Assembly (NCBI GenBank): GCA_029237735.1
Contig: JAQZBU010000025.1
Span: 1-48,235 of the forward strand
Source: Ramlibacter sp.
Lineage (GTDB): Bacteria > Pseudomonadota > Gammaproteobacteria > Burkholderiales > Burkholderiaceae_C
Reading direction: 5' to 3'
DNA: 48,235 nucleotides
Positions 17,501 to 26,021 of this stretch are shown in pieces. How positions within the stretch are numbered: the stretch's first letter is position 1; each line of letters opens with the position of its first letter. A program made the translations under genes and the position numbers. The notes under the pieces were generated by a model, which did no database searches, was not told where the DNA came from, and worked only from the letters and a program-made list of their open reading frames with translations.

Positions 17501-17804
17501 CGAGGTGTTTGTGGGCGGCGGGGACGCTTTTCGCGCCGCTACGGCGCGTTGGCAGTCGCTACGGTCCGGGGGGGTCCGTGCGGTGCTGACGAATGGCAAA
17601 GAAACATTTTCGGCATCCGGTGAGTCATGGCCCATGCCGTTCGGGAGCGTGTACCAGGTCACGCGTGCATTGACGCTCTCGCCGCTGGTCGCCGCCTTGG
17701 TGGTGGTGATATCCGCCGATGATTTCCTGCGCCTGGGCCTGCCACTTGAAACAGTGGATGCCGTTACAAAGGTGGATGACGCTGCAACTGCCCAGGCCGC
17801 CTGA
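14553..17804 (+). CDS. Fusion enzyme: ANL adenylation domain + cyanophycin-synthetase-like ATP-grasp
   Basis: The 1083-residue protein joins two ligase types. Residues 1-490 are an ANL-family acyl-adenylating domain with core motifs SGSGSTGRAK (148-157), YGTNESG (287-293), YPGDLGRL (365-372), GRSDDMMIVNGINIYPAEIE (382-401) and the catalytic lysine K473 (NDRGKPDREEL). Residues 510-690 are a linker region with no family I can name. Residues 690-960 match the ATP-grasp of cyanophycin synthetases: VFQLGWGARAR, VVVKPIDRDRGEGV (K762), EQQVEG, TGNGRQTVAEL, RIHPENLRVALAASALFGLNVAGIDI (D931) and IINEVN (E950, N952). The tail (980-1080) looks like a shortened Mur-ligase domain without its P-loop. No carrier-protein domain is present. 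The likely chemistry is activating one carboxylate and making an amide bond with another; substrates are unknown. Confidence 0.85.
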   Translation: MNISDMLESQAAALGPASAIILQNRKLTFEELNARVWQLAGQLRRCGVGRGDVLAHTFDSELDLFCCMMASARIGATVFSLPLNTPLLKRQQLLQQVRARHLATDMGGLQYSGISRILIGSEGERLNPTVPEPGLKDEDPPAPWIIVSGSGSTGRAKLLPITHRQQWARMKAGQGLFPYAARDVFASLIPLDFYTTKMRFLEALTKGTPFVLHDKNCRGVADLVDRFKVTALYGTVMHAEQLLQSLPASTQAAMESLTALMLIGSTVSANLRHRIRERLCSRLCVLYGTNESGTLCATEWQDVYQVPGTVGRPQSGFRLEVVDDDDAPVPAGQPGQVRIQSPTMIDGYLDDELATARAFKNGWFYPGDLGRLTPDGQLIHLGRSDDMMIVNGINIYPAEIEQVLTAHPAVREAAAMPLKHAVHQDVPVCAVSLVEGARVDAQALLSFARERLGGHALHQVVMLDRIPRNDRGKPDREELKATIALRLGRLANAGRPEVAASGVPKASPAKQMQRPFRIAFDVPEQAHLARLDAWLAEALQIDLAAAKELALLSEPVGADSGRAWTWLSRCLLLARALLQAARIPVFDPPEIRSIEPMGGGSTSWQGQVTLARIDHLSRAAYETAINAAFRLGAWANEHELSHENLKVFFTLIEDPIVAPLSRMLLTGKSTMPVLQAAHAKGVPFRHLGLGVFQLGWGARARCVDRSTTVLDSAMGAKLSQDKVATGGLLRSAGLPAAVHAVAATYNDARRAARRIGWPVVVKPIDRDRGEGVAVDVADDQVLRAAFDEAVRHSKAKQAIIEQQVEGVCHRLFVRDGQLLYAVKRMPMSVTGNGRQTVAELVAREFETQQRLPPWTRSAIRPLDAMALAAMAAAGFTASSIPVDGTRVPLRRIESTEWGGVDEEVTQRIHPENLRVALAASALFGLNVAGIDIISQDISQPWHENGAIINEVNFAPLLGGAEISRQHVPAFLDSLIQGDGRIPVEVFVGGGDAFRAATARWQSLRSGGVRAVLTNGKETFSASGESWPMPFGSVYQVTRALTLSPLVAALVVVISADDFLRLGLPLETVDAVTKVDDAATAQAA

Positions 17805-17809
17805 GGCGG

Positions 17810-18613
17810 TCACACCGTCATCTCGTATTCCACCGTGATCGGCGCGTGGTCGGAGAACTTCTCCTGTTTATAGATCGCCTCGGTACGCGCCAGCCGGGCG
17901 ACTCCGGGAGTAGCCAGGTGGTAGTCCAGGCGCCAGCCCACGTTGTTCAGGTACGCTTGGCCGCGGTTGCTCCACCACGTGTAACACTCTTCGTCGGTAT
18001 CTGGCTTCAGGTGGCGATATACGTCGACCAGGCCCGTTTCGTCCAACAACTTTGTCATCCACGCCCGCTCCTCGGGCAGGAAACCGCTGTTCTTGCGGTT
18101 GCTGCGCCAGTTCTTCAGGTCCTGCTCTTTGTGCGCGATGTTGACGTCGCCGCAAAGAATGAAATCCCGATCGCTCTTCAACCGTGCCAGGTGCGGATCG
18201 AGCTCCGCGAGGAACCGGAACTTCGCCTGTTGACGCTCTTCCCCCGATGATCCGCTGGGGAAGTAACAACTGATTACGGAAAATTTTCGCCCGGGTCTAT
18301 CGAAGCGCAATTCCACGTAGCGACCCTCCGCGTCGAACTCGCGCGAGCCGTAGCCGACCAAGACATCGCTGGGCGCATGCTTGCTGTACGCGGCGACGCC
18401 TGAGTACCCCTTTTTCTCCGCGAAGTGGAAGTAGCCCTTCAGGCCCGCCATCTCCTCGAAGCGGCCTTCCACGTCCGCCGCCTGTGCCTTTACCTCTTGC
18501 AGGCAAATACAATCAGGCTTGGTTTTTGCAAGCCATGATTCCACGCCCTTGGTTGCGGCCGAACGGATGCCGTTCAAGTTGAGGCTGGTGAGGCGGAACA
18601 AGGATTTCCCCAT
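17810..18613 (-). CDS. xthA: Exodeoxyribonuclease III (AP endonuclease)
   Basis: The 267-residue enzyme belongs to the ExoIII/Ape1 family, which cuts DNA at abasic sites and trims 3' ends in base-excision repair. Visible motifs are SLNLNGIRSA (first metal/DNA motif), CLQEVKAQ (metal-binding Glu), YFPSG, LCGDVNIAHKEQDL (catalytic Asp and Asn), WRLDYHLATP and SDHAPITVEY (catalytic Asp-His). The length is typical. The ATG at 18613 shares bases with the divergent pyrE start: the two form one CATG. A later in-frame TTG at 18601-18603 could also serve as start and would leave a few bases between the genes. The convergent ANL/ATP-grasp gene ends 5 bases away. Confidence 0.93.
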   Translation of the reverse strand: MGKSLFRLTSLNLNGIRSAATKGVESWLAKTKPDCICLQEVKAQAADVEGRFEEMAGLKGYFHFAEKKGYSGVAAYSKHAPSDVLVGYGSREFDAEGRYVELRFDRPGRKFSVISCYFPSGSSGEERQQAKFRFLAELDPHLARLKSDRDFILCGDVNIAHKEQDLKNWRSNRKNSGFLPEERAWMTKLLDETGLVDVYRHLKPDTDEECYTWWSNRGQAYLNNVGWRLDYHLATPGVARLARTEAIYKQEKFSDHAPITVEYEMTV

Positions 18614-19295
18614 GACGGTCAAAGAAGCGGGCCAAGATAGTCTGGCCCAGGATTTCGTGCAGTTCTCCGTGGATTCCGGCGTGCTGCGCTTTGGCCAGTT
18701 CAAGACCAAGGCGGGACGCCTGTCGCCGTACTTCTTCAACGCCGGCCTGTTCGACGACGGCGCCAAGCTCGGGCGGCTGGCGCAATTTTATGCACAACGC
18801 ATCCTTGCTTCGGGCATCCAGTTCGACATGATTTTCGGGCCCGCCTACAAGGGCATTCCCCTGGCCGCCGCCGTGGCGATCGAACTCGCGCGCCTGGGCC
18901 GCAACGTGCCTTACGCGTACAACCGCAAGGAAGCCAAGGACCACGGCGAAGGCGGCACGCTGGTGGGCGCGCCGGTTCGGGGCAAGGTGCTGATCGTGGA
19001 CGACGTGATGTCCGCGGGGACGGCGGCGCGTGAATCGATCGCGATCATCCAGGCCGCGGGCGCCACGCCGCACGCGGTGGCGATCGCACTCGACCGGCAG
19101 GAGAAGGCCACGGAACATGGGCGCGATGTCGATCACAGCGCCGTGCAGTACGTGCGTGACCAACTCGGGCTCAAGGTATGCGCAATTGCGCGTCTGGCCG
19201 ATCTACTCCAGTATCTCGAAAAGCACAGTGGCGACAGCCTGGGTGAGCACCATGAAAAAGTGCTCGAGTATCGTCGGCGCTACGGCGTCGAATAA
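18612..19295 (+). CDS. pyrE: Orotate phosphoribosyltransferase
   Basis: The 227-residue enzyme joins orotate with phosphoribosyl pyrophosphate to give OMP in pyrimidine synthesis. It shows KAGRLSPYFFNAGLFDDG near the N-terminus, GPAYKGIPLAAAVAIEL, AYNRKEAKDHGEGG (the catalytic loop), and the PRPP-binding motif VLIVDDVMSAGTAARES. The ATG at 18612 is preferred because the next residues up to VLRFGQF match the usual N-terminus; upstream sequence belongs to the divergent xthA gene. The start overlaps the xthA start, so its promoter must lie inside xthA. DUF4124 gene 19305 follows after 9 bases. Confidence 0.93.
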   Translation: MTVKEAGQDSLAQDFVQFSVDSGVLRFGQFKTKAGRLSPYFFNAGLFDDGAKLGRLAQFYAQRILASGIQFDMIFGPAYKGIPLAAAVAIELARLGRNVPYAYNRKEAKDHGEGGTLVGAPVRGKVLIVDDVMSAGTAARESIAIIQAAGATPHAVAIALDRQEKATEHGRDVDHSAVQYVRDQLGLKVCAIARLADLLQYLEKHSGDSLGEHHEKVLEYRRRYGVE

Positions 19296-19304
19296 GGAGG
19301 CAAC

Positions 19305-19976
19305 GTGCCGGCATCCTTGGTGCGCAATTTCGCTGCAGGGTTCCTGTGCAGCGGCGTGTTGGCAACAGCTTCGTCGCAGGGAATCTATACGTGCGTCGAT
19401 GCGAAGGGGCGCAATCTGACCGCCGACAGGCCGATCGCCGAATGCCTGGATCGTGAGCAAAGAGAGCTCACCCCCGGCGGAGCCGTCAAACGCAGAATCG
19501 GCCCCGTCCTCACCGCCGCGGAACTTGCCGCCGAGGAAGAGAAAGTGCGAAGGGCCGCCGAGGAACGCAATCGCCTGGCCGAGGAAAAAAAGCGTGAGCG
19601 CGCGTTGCTGACGCGCTACCCGAACAAGCCCACCCACGACAAGGAGCGGCTCACTGCGCTGATGACCGCGGACGACGCCATCGACGCAGCAAGAAAGAGC
19701 ACCAGTGAACTCGCCGCGCAGCGAAAGAAGCTGAACGTCGAGTTGGAGTTCTACAACGGCGACCTGACCAAGGTGCCGGCGCAACTAAAGCGCGAGATCG
19801 AGGAAAACCAGCACCACGCGCAAGCGCAGGAGCGCTTCATCGCCAACCAGGACAAAGAGAAGAAACGCATCAACGCGCGCTTCGACGAGGAACTCGCCAA
19901 GCTGAGGCAATTGTGGACGCAGCAGGCTGGGGCGGCGACGGTGGGCGCGGCGCCCGCCTCGGCTGCGAAGCATTAA
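19305..19976 (+). CDS. DUF4124-type exported coiled-coil protein
   Basis: The 223-residue protein begins with GTG after an ideal AAGGAGG (19294-19300) and has a signal peptide ending near residue 25 (ATASSQG). Residues 26-60 (GIYTCVDAKGRNLTADRPIAECLDREQREL) match the DUF4124 pattern, a small beta domain common in beta- and gammaproteobacterial envelope proteins. The rest is charged and strongly helical, with long coiled-coil stretches (AAEEEKVRRAAEERNRLAEE; ELAAQRKKLNVELEFYNGDL). Its function is unknown. It follows pyrE by 9 bases and is probably co-transcribed with it. Confidence 0.75.
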   Translation: MPASLVRNFAAGFLCSGVLATASSQGIYTCVDAKGRNLTADRPIAECLDREQRELTPGGAVKRRIGPVLTAAELAAEEEKVRRAAEERNRLAEEKKRERALLTRYPNKPTHDKERLTALMTADDAIDAARKSTSELAAQRKKLNVELEFYNGDLTKVPAQLKREIEENQHHAQAQERFIANQDKEKKRINARFDEELAKLRQLWTQQAGAATVGAAPASAAKH

Positions 19977-19984
19977 CGCATCTC

Positions 19985-20052
19985 GTCATTGCGGGCTCGA
20001 ACCGCAATCCATGGCTTCGAATGCGTGGATGCCGGATCGAGTCCGGCATGAC
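19985..20052. repeat. Dispersed two-hairpin repeat, copy A
   Basis: The element runs from GTCATTGCGGG to CCGGCATGAC. It contains a stem near ATTGCGGGCTCGAACCGCAAT and a second stem ATGCCGGATCGAGTCCGGCAT, with GTCAT/ATGAC at its outer ends. It fills the gap between the convergent DUF4124 gene and gatB and may act as a shared transcription end. Copies B and C are at 21511 and 30946. Confidence 0.75.
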
Positions 20053-20054
20053 AA

Positions 20055-21503
20055 TCAGGAGACCAGCTTCTTCTTCAGCAACTCGTTGACCTGCGCCGGG
20101 TTCGCCTTGCCCTTGCTGGCCTTCATGGCCTGGCCGACCAAGGCGTTGAAGGCCTTTTCCTTGCCGGCCTTGAACTGCGCGACGTTGTCGGGGTTGGCGG
20201 CGATCACGTCGTCGATGATTTTTTCCAGCGCGCCGGTGTCGTTCATCTGCTTGAGGCCCTTGGCCTCGATGACGGCGTCGACGTCAGTAGCTTCACCACT
20301 CCACAGCGTGTCGAACACCTGGCGTGCGGCATTGTTGGAGATGGTGCCGTCGGCGATGCGCTGGATCAGCACGGCGAGCAAGGCGGCTGTGACAGGCGCC
20401 TCGTCGATCGAGCCTTCGCCTGCGTTGATGCGCCGCGATAGCTCGCCCATGATCCAGTTGCTGGCCAGCTTGGGCTGGCCGCTGGCCTTCGCCGCGGCTT
20501 CGAAATAAGCGGCCATCGCCTTGCTCTGCGTTAGCGTCGTGGCGTCGTATTCCGGTAGCCCGTAATCCTTGACGAAGCGCGCGGCCATCACACGCGGCAG
20601 TTCCGCCATCTCGCGGCGCACCCGCTCGACCCACTCGGGCGCCACCACCAACGGCGGCAAGTCCGGGTCGGGGAAATAGCGGTAATCGGCGGCATCTTCC
20701 TTGGTGCGCATCGCGCGCGTTTCGCCGGTGTCAGGGTCGAACAGCACGGTGGCCTGCTGGATCGCGCGGCCGTCCTCGATCTCCTCGATCTGCCAACGAA
20801 TCTCGTAGTCGATTGCCTGCTGCATGAACTTGAAGCTGTTCAGGTTCTTGATCTCGCGGCGCGTACCCAAGGGCTCGCCGGGCTTGCGCACCGACACGTT
20901 CGCGTCGCAGCGGAACGAGCCTTCCTGCATGTTGCCGTCGCAGATGCCGATCCAAGTGACGATCTTGTGCAGCTCTTTCGCATACGCCACGGCTTCGTCG
21001 GACGAGCGCATGTCGGGCTCGGTGACGATCTCCAGCAGCGGCGTTCCGGCACGGTTCAGGTCGATGCCCGACTGGCCGACGAAGTCTTCGTGCAGAGACT
21101 TGCCTGCGTCTTCCTCGAGGTGCGCGCGCACGAGGCGAACGGACTTCTTTTCCTCACCGAGGAAAAACTCCACCACGCCGCCCTGCACCACGGGAATCTC
21201 GTACTGGCTGATCTGGTAGCCCTTGGGCAGGTCCGGATAGAAATAGTTCTTGCGCGCGAAGATGCTGCGCGGCGCGATCGTCGCGTTGACGGCCAGGCCG
21301 AATTCGATCGCACGCTCGACGGCGCCTTTGTTCATCACCGGCAGCGTGCCGGGAAGCGCGAGGTCCACGGCGCAGGCTTGCGTGTTGGGCTCGGCGCCGA
21401 ACGCGGTGGGGGCGCGGCTGAAAATCTTCGATTGCGTGGACAGCTGGGCGTGCGTTTCGAAGCCGATGACGACTTCGTAGCCCTGGATCAGTTTTGCGTT
21501 CAT
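20055..21503 (-). CDS. gatB: Asp-tRNA(Asn)/Glu-tRNA(Gln) amidotransferase subunit B
   Basis: The 482-residue protein is the tRNA-binding and kinase subunit of GatCAB, which turns misacylated Glu-tRNA(Gln) or Asp-tRNA(Asn) into the correct amide form. It carries the family signature [60 protein letters not shown] and RCDANVSVR, and the C-terminal helical/tail domain typical of GatB/YqeY. The length is usual. The ATG at 21503 starts [14 protein letters not shown]; the frame stays open upstream through a dispersed repeat, which is not part of the protein. gatA lies 70 bases upstream in the same direction. Confidence 0.95.
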   Translation of the reverse strand: MNAKLIQGYEVVIGFETHAQLSTQSKIFSRAPTAFGAEPNTQACAVDLALPGTLPVMNKGAVERAIEFGLAVNATIAPRSIFARKNYFYPDLPKGYQISQYEIPVVQGGVVEFFLGEEKKSVRLVRAHLEEDAGKSLHEDFVGQSGIDLNRAGTPLLEIVTEPDMRSSDEAVAYAKELHKIVTWIGICDGNMQEGSFRCDANVSVRKPGEPLGTRREIKNLNSFKFMQQAIDYEIRWQIEEIEDGRAIQQATVLFDPDTGETRAMRTKEDAADYRYFPDPDLPPLVVAPEWVERVRREMAELPRVMAARFVKDYGLPEYDATTLTQSKAMAAYFEAAAKASGQPKLASNWIMGELSRRINAGEGSIDEAPVTAALLAVLIQRIADGTISNNAARQVFDTLWSGEATDVDAVIEAKGLKQMNDTGALEKIIDDVIAANPDNVAQFKAGKEKAFNALVGQAMKASKGKANPAQVNELLKKKLVS

Positions 21504-21510
21504 TTCGCGC

Positions 21511-21562
21511 CATTGCGGGCTTGACCCGCAATCCATGGATGCCGGATCGAGTCCGGCATGAC
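21511..21562. repeat. Dispersed two-hairpin repeat, copy B
   Basis: This shorter copy reads CATTGCGGGCTTGACCCGCAATCCATGGATGCCGG... and ends CCGGCATGAC, with both stems intact (ATTGCGGG/CCCGCAAT and ATGCCGGA/TCCGGCAT). It fills the 70-base gatA-gatB gap and ends 8 bases before the gatB start codon, so it occupies the place of a ribosome-binding site. Confidence 0.8.
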
Positions 21563-21573
21563 AACCTGGGACA

Positions 21574-23034
21574 TCAGAATCCCTCCGGCTTGCGAAGGTG
21601 GAAATCGGTGGCCTGTTGGAATCGATGCGCGGCATTGAGAAGTTTGCTCTCCGTGCAATAGTTGCCGAGCAGCTGCAATCCCACTGGCATATGGTCCGCG
21701 CCGAAGCCGCAGGGAATGCTCATGCCCGGCAGGCCCGCGAGCGATCCGGGCAGCGTGAAGATGTCGGCGAGGTAATCGGCCAGCGGGTCGTTGCCGTGCT
21801 CGCCGAGTTTCCAAGCTACCGTCGGCGCGACGGGGCCGGCGATCAGGTCGCACTGCTTGAACGCCTGCTGGAAGTCGTCGGCGATCATGCGGCGGATCTT
21901 TTGCGCCTGCAGGTAATACGCGTCGTAGTAGCCGTGCGAGAGCACGTACGTGCCGATCATGATGCGGCGCTTGACTTCGTCGCCGAAGGCTTCCGCGCGC
22001 GTCTTCCTGTACATGTCCAGCAGGTCGGCGTATTGCTTCGCGCGGTGGCCGAACTTCACGCCGTCGAAGCGCGAGAGGTTGGACGATGCTTCGGCCGGCG
22101 CGATGATGTAGTACACGGGGATGGCCAGCTCGGTGCGCGGCAGCGAGACCTCGACCAGCTTTGCGCCGAGCTTCACGTATTGCGCGAGAGCAGCGTCAAT
22201 CGCGGAGCGGACATCGTTGGACAAACCCTCGCCGAAGAACTCTTTGGGCACGCCGATGCGCAGGCCTTCGATCGATTCGTTCAACGACTTCGTGAAATCC
22301 TCGGCGGGAACGTCCAGCGATGTCGAATCGCGATCCGGGTCGGGGCCGCACATGGCCGACAGCAGCAGCGCGCAGTCTTCGGCTGTGCGCGCCAGCGGCC
22401 CGGCCTGGTCGAGGCTGGAGGCGAACGCGATCATGCCGTAGCGCGAGGCGCGGCCATAAGTCGGCTTGATGCCTGTGATGCCGCAGAACGATGCAGGCTG
22501 ACGGATCGAGCCGCCGGTGTCGGTGCCGGTGGTTGCGGGCGCGAGGCGCGCTGCCACGGCCACCGCGCTGCCGCCCGACGATCCGCCGGGAATGCGCGAC
22601 GTGTCCCAAGGGTTCTTCACCGGATGGAAGGCGGAATTTTCGTTGGACGAACCCATCGCGAACTCGTCGCAATTGAGCTTGCCCAGCGTCACGACGCCGG
22701 CCGCCGCGAGCTTGCTCACGACCGTCGCGTCGAAGGGCGACCGGTAGCCTTCCAACATTTTCGAACCGGCAGTGCTCGGGAAATCCTGCGTGACGAAGAT
22801 GTCCTTGTGCGCCATGGGCACGCCCAGCAGGGCCGCCTTGTCGCCGGCAGCGATACGCTCGTCGGCGGCGCGCGCCTGGGAAAGTGTTACGTCCTCATTG
22901 GTGGCCAGGTAGGCCCCCAGCGATTCATGCGCCTTGGCGCGTGCGAGGAAGTGTCTCGCGGTCTCGACGGCGGAGACTTCCTTCGATGAGAGCTTGGCGG
23001 CCAGTTCCGCCACCGTCAGGTCGTGCAGGGTCAT
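21574..23034 (-). CDS. gatA: Asp-tRNA(Asn)/Glu-tRNA(Gln) amidotransferase subunit A
   Basis: The 486-residue subunit is the amidase that releases ammonia from glutamine for GatCAB. The amidase-signature triad is visible: the lysine of VPMAHKDIF, the serine of the [16 protein letters not shown] segment, and the nucleophile serine in [26 protein letters not shown] in the C-terminal half is also typical. ATG at 23034 overlaps the gatC stop by one base (TGATG); a GTG one codon earlier is also possible. The gene is separated from gatB by a dispersed repeat. Confidence 0.95.
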   Translation of the reverse strand: MTLHDLTVAELAAKLSSKEVSAVETARHFLARAKAHESLGAYLATNEDVTLSQARAADERIAAGDKAALLGVPMAHKDIFVTQDFPSTAGSKMLEGYRSPFDATVVSKLAAAGVVTLGKLNCDEFAMGSSNENSAFHPVKNPWDTSRIPGGSSGGSAVAVAARLAPATTGTDTGGSIRQPASFCGITGIKPTYGRASRYGMIAFASSLDQAGPLARTAEDCALLLSAMCGPDPDRDSTSLDVPAEDFTKSLNESIEGLRIGVPKEFFGEGLSNDVRSAIDAALAQYVKLGAKLVEVSLPRTELAIPVYYIIAPAEASSNLSRFDGVKFGHRAKQYADLLDMYRKTRAEAFGDEVKRRIMIGTYVLSHGYYDAYYLQAQKIRRMIADDFQQAFKQCDLIAGPVAPTVAWKLGEHGNDPLADYLADIFTLPGSLAGLPGMSIPCGFGADHMPVGLQLLGNYCTESKLLNAAHRFQQATDFHLRKPEGF

Positions 23035-23333
23035 CACTCGATCACCTTGGGAACCAGGAAGAGGCCCCTTTCGACGGCGGGGGCGCTGCGCTGGTTTGCT
23101 TCCCGGTTGTCCGGTTCGCTGGCGACGTCATCGCGCAGGCGCAGTGCGACGTCCTGGACGGCCGCCACCGGGTGCGAAAGCGGCTCAATGCCGGAGGTAT
23201 CCACAGCCCGCATTTTTTCCACGATGTCAAAGAAGCCGTTGATTTGGGTCAGCATGCGCTCGCTTTCGAAAGGGTTCAGCTCCAACCGGGCGAGGTTGGC
23301 GATGCGAGCGATGTCTTGGGGGGTCAATGCCAT
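23034..23333 (-). CDS. gatC: Asp-tRNA(Asn)/Glu-tRNA(Gln) amidotransferase subunit C
   Basis: The 99-residue subunit wraps around GatA and joins it to GatB. It has the family pattern [44 protein letters not shown] and a C-terminal FLVPKVIE. I chose ATG at 23333 because it gives the normal N-terminus; an upstream in-frame start at 23390 would add 19 residues unlike the family and reach into the mreB promoter area. It is the first gene of gatC-gatA-gatB and is divergent from mreB. Confidence 0.93.
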   Translation of the reverse strand: MALTPQDIARIANLARLELNPFESERMLTQINGFFDIVEKMRAVDTSGIEPLSHPVAAVQDVALRLRDDVASEPDNREANQRSAPAVERGLFLVPKVIE

Positions 23334-24513
<1,180 letters not shown>

Positions 24514-24528
24514 CCCTCGGACGCAGCG

Positions 24529-25446
24529 ATGCCGCTCGGTACGCTGGACAGGAATCCACCGCCCTTCTTCAAGCAGGGCCCCTCCGCCCTGTCCAAGCTC
24601 ATGGTGTTCAGCGCGATCGCGGTGTTCCTGATGGTGGCCGACACGCGCTTTCGCGTCGGCCAGCCGGTGCGCGCGGTGGTGGCGACGGTGCTGTACCCGG
24701 TGCAATGGCTCGCCATGCGTCCGGTGTTCCTGTTCCGTTACGGCGGGCAGTACTTCGAATCCCTGGCAAGCGCCCAGTCCTCCGAGGCGGCCGCGCGGGC
24801 CAAGCTGGCCCTGCAGTCGCAGCGCGCCAACCAGGTCGAGCAACTGGCGCTGGAGAACGAGCGCCTGCGCAAGCTCCTGGCGCTGCGCGAGCGCGTGACG
24901 GTTCCCGGCGACGCCGCGGAAGTGCTCTACGACGCGGCGGATCCGTACACGCGCAAGGTCATCATCGACAAGGGCCTCACGCAAGGCATCGAAGCCGGCT
25001 CGCCGGTGATCGACGAGTCCGGCGTGCTCGGCCAGGTCACCCGGGTGCACCCCCTGATCAGCGAAGTGACGCTGGTGACCGACCGCGAGCACGCCATCCC
25101 CGTGCTCAACGTGCGCACCGGCGCGCGCAGCGTGGCCTATGGCGACCCTGCCGCGACCGGTTTCCTGGAACTGCGATTCATGGCCGCCAATGCCGACGTG
25201 CAGCCGGGCGACCTGCTCACGACCAGTGGTGTGGACGGCGTGTACCCGCCCGGCCTGCCGGTGGCGCGTGTGAACAAGGTGGAACGCCGCGCCGATGCAG
25301 GCTTCGCGCGGATCACGTGCTCGCCCGAGGCGCTGGTGGACGGCGCGCGGCACGTGATGGTGCTCAAGGCGGGCACGGCCAACCTCCCGCCGCGCGCTGC
25401 CGCCGAGGATGCAACTCCCCTGAAGAAGGGAAGGCCGCCGAAATGA
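24529..25446 (+). CDS. mreC: Rod shape-determining protein MreC
   Basis: The 305-residue protein has one N-terminal membrane helix (about 24-37), a coiled coil around 77-115 (SSEAAARAKLALQSQRANQVEQLALENERLRKLLALRE), and a periplasmic beta domain (KVIIDKGLTQGIEAGSPVIDESGVLGQVTRVHP, DLLTTSGVDGVYPPGLPVARV). MreC links the cytoplasmic MreB filaments to PBP2 and RodA. The Lys/Pro-rich tail is variable in the family. The stop overlaps the mreD start by ATGA, giving translational coupling. Confidence 0.93.
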   Translation: MPLGTLDRNPPPFFKQGPSALSKLMVFSAIAVFLMVADTRFRVGQPVRAVVATVLYPVQWLAMRPVFLFRYGGQYFESLASAQSSEAAARAKLALQSQRANQVEQLALENERLRKLLALRERVTVPGDAAEVLYDAADPYTRKVIIDKGLTQGIEAGSPVIDESGVLGQVTRVHPLISEVTLVTDREHAIPVLNVRTGARSVAYGDPAATGFLELRFMAANADVQPGDLLTTSGVDGVYPPGLPVARVNKVERRADAGFARITCSPEALVDGARHVMVLKAGTANLPPRAAAEDATPLKKGRPPK

Positions 25447-25961
25447 TCATGCGACCGGGCCAGCAGCTGTTGCTGCCGGCCAATCCCCTCTTCATCTGGG
25501 GCAGCTTGCTGCTGGCGCTGGTCGTCAACTTGCTGCCGGTCGGCCGCGTGGCCTGGCTGCCCGACGTGCTGGCCCTGGTGCTGGTGTTCTGGAGCGTACA
25601 CCAGCCCCTGCGCGTGGGCATCGGCGCAGCCTTCGTCTTCGGGTTGGCCATGGACGTGCACCAGGCGGCGCTGTTGGGGCAACACGCGCTGGCCTACACG
25701 GCGCTCAGTTTTTTTGCGATCACGATCCACCGGCGCCTGCTGTGGTTCAGCGTGCCGTCGCAGGCCGTGCAGGTGCTGCCGCTGTTCTTCGCCGCCCACG
25801 CGATCGAGCTGGCCGTGCGGATGCTGGCGGGCGGCATCTTTCCCGGGTTCAGCGCGCTGCTGGCCCCGCTGATCGAGGCCCTGCTGTGGCCGGTGATCAG
25901 CGTGGCGCTGCTGGCGCCTCAGCGGCGCGCGCCCGACCCCGACGCCAACCGGCCGCTGTAG
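25443..25961 (+). CDS. mreD: Rod shape-determining protein MreD
   Basis: The 172-residue protein has five or six membrane helices and the MreD features PANPLFIWGSLLLALVVNLLP, LPDVLALVLVFWSVHQP, GIGAAFVFGLAMDVHQAALLGQHALAYT (conserved DVHxxxLLGxxAL) and a final LLAPQRRAPD. It is part of the elongasome membrane core. The ATG at 25443 overlaps the mreC stop; the frame upstream is a shadow of mreC. mrdA follows after 60 bases. Confidence 0.93.
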   Translation: MIMRPGQQLLLPANPLFIWGSLLLALVVNLLPVGRVAWLPDVLALVLVFWSVHQPLRVGIGAAFVFGLAMDVHQAALLGQHALAYTALSFFAITIHRRLLWFSVPSQAVQVLPLFFAAHAIELAVRMLAGGIFPGFSALLAPLIEALLWPVISVALLAPQRRAPDPDANRPL

Positions 25962-26021
25962 AACTTTGCGCCCGCCGCCGAGTCGGACAGTGTCCATCCC
26001 CGCCATGCATACTTTGAAGCA

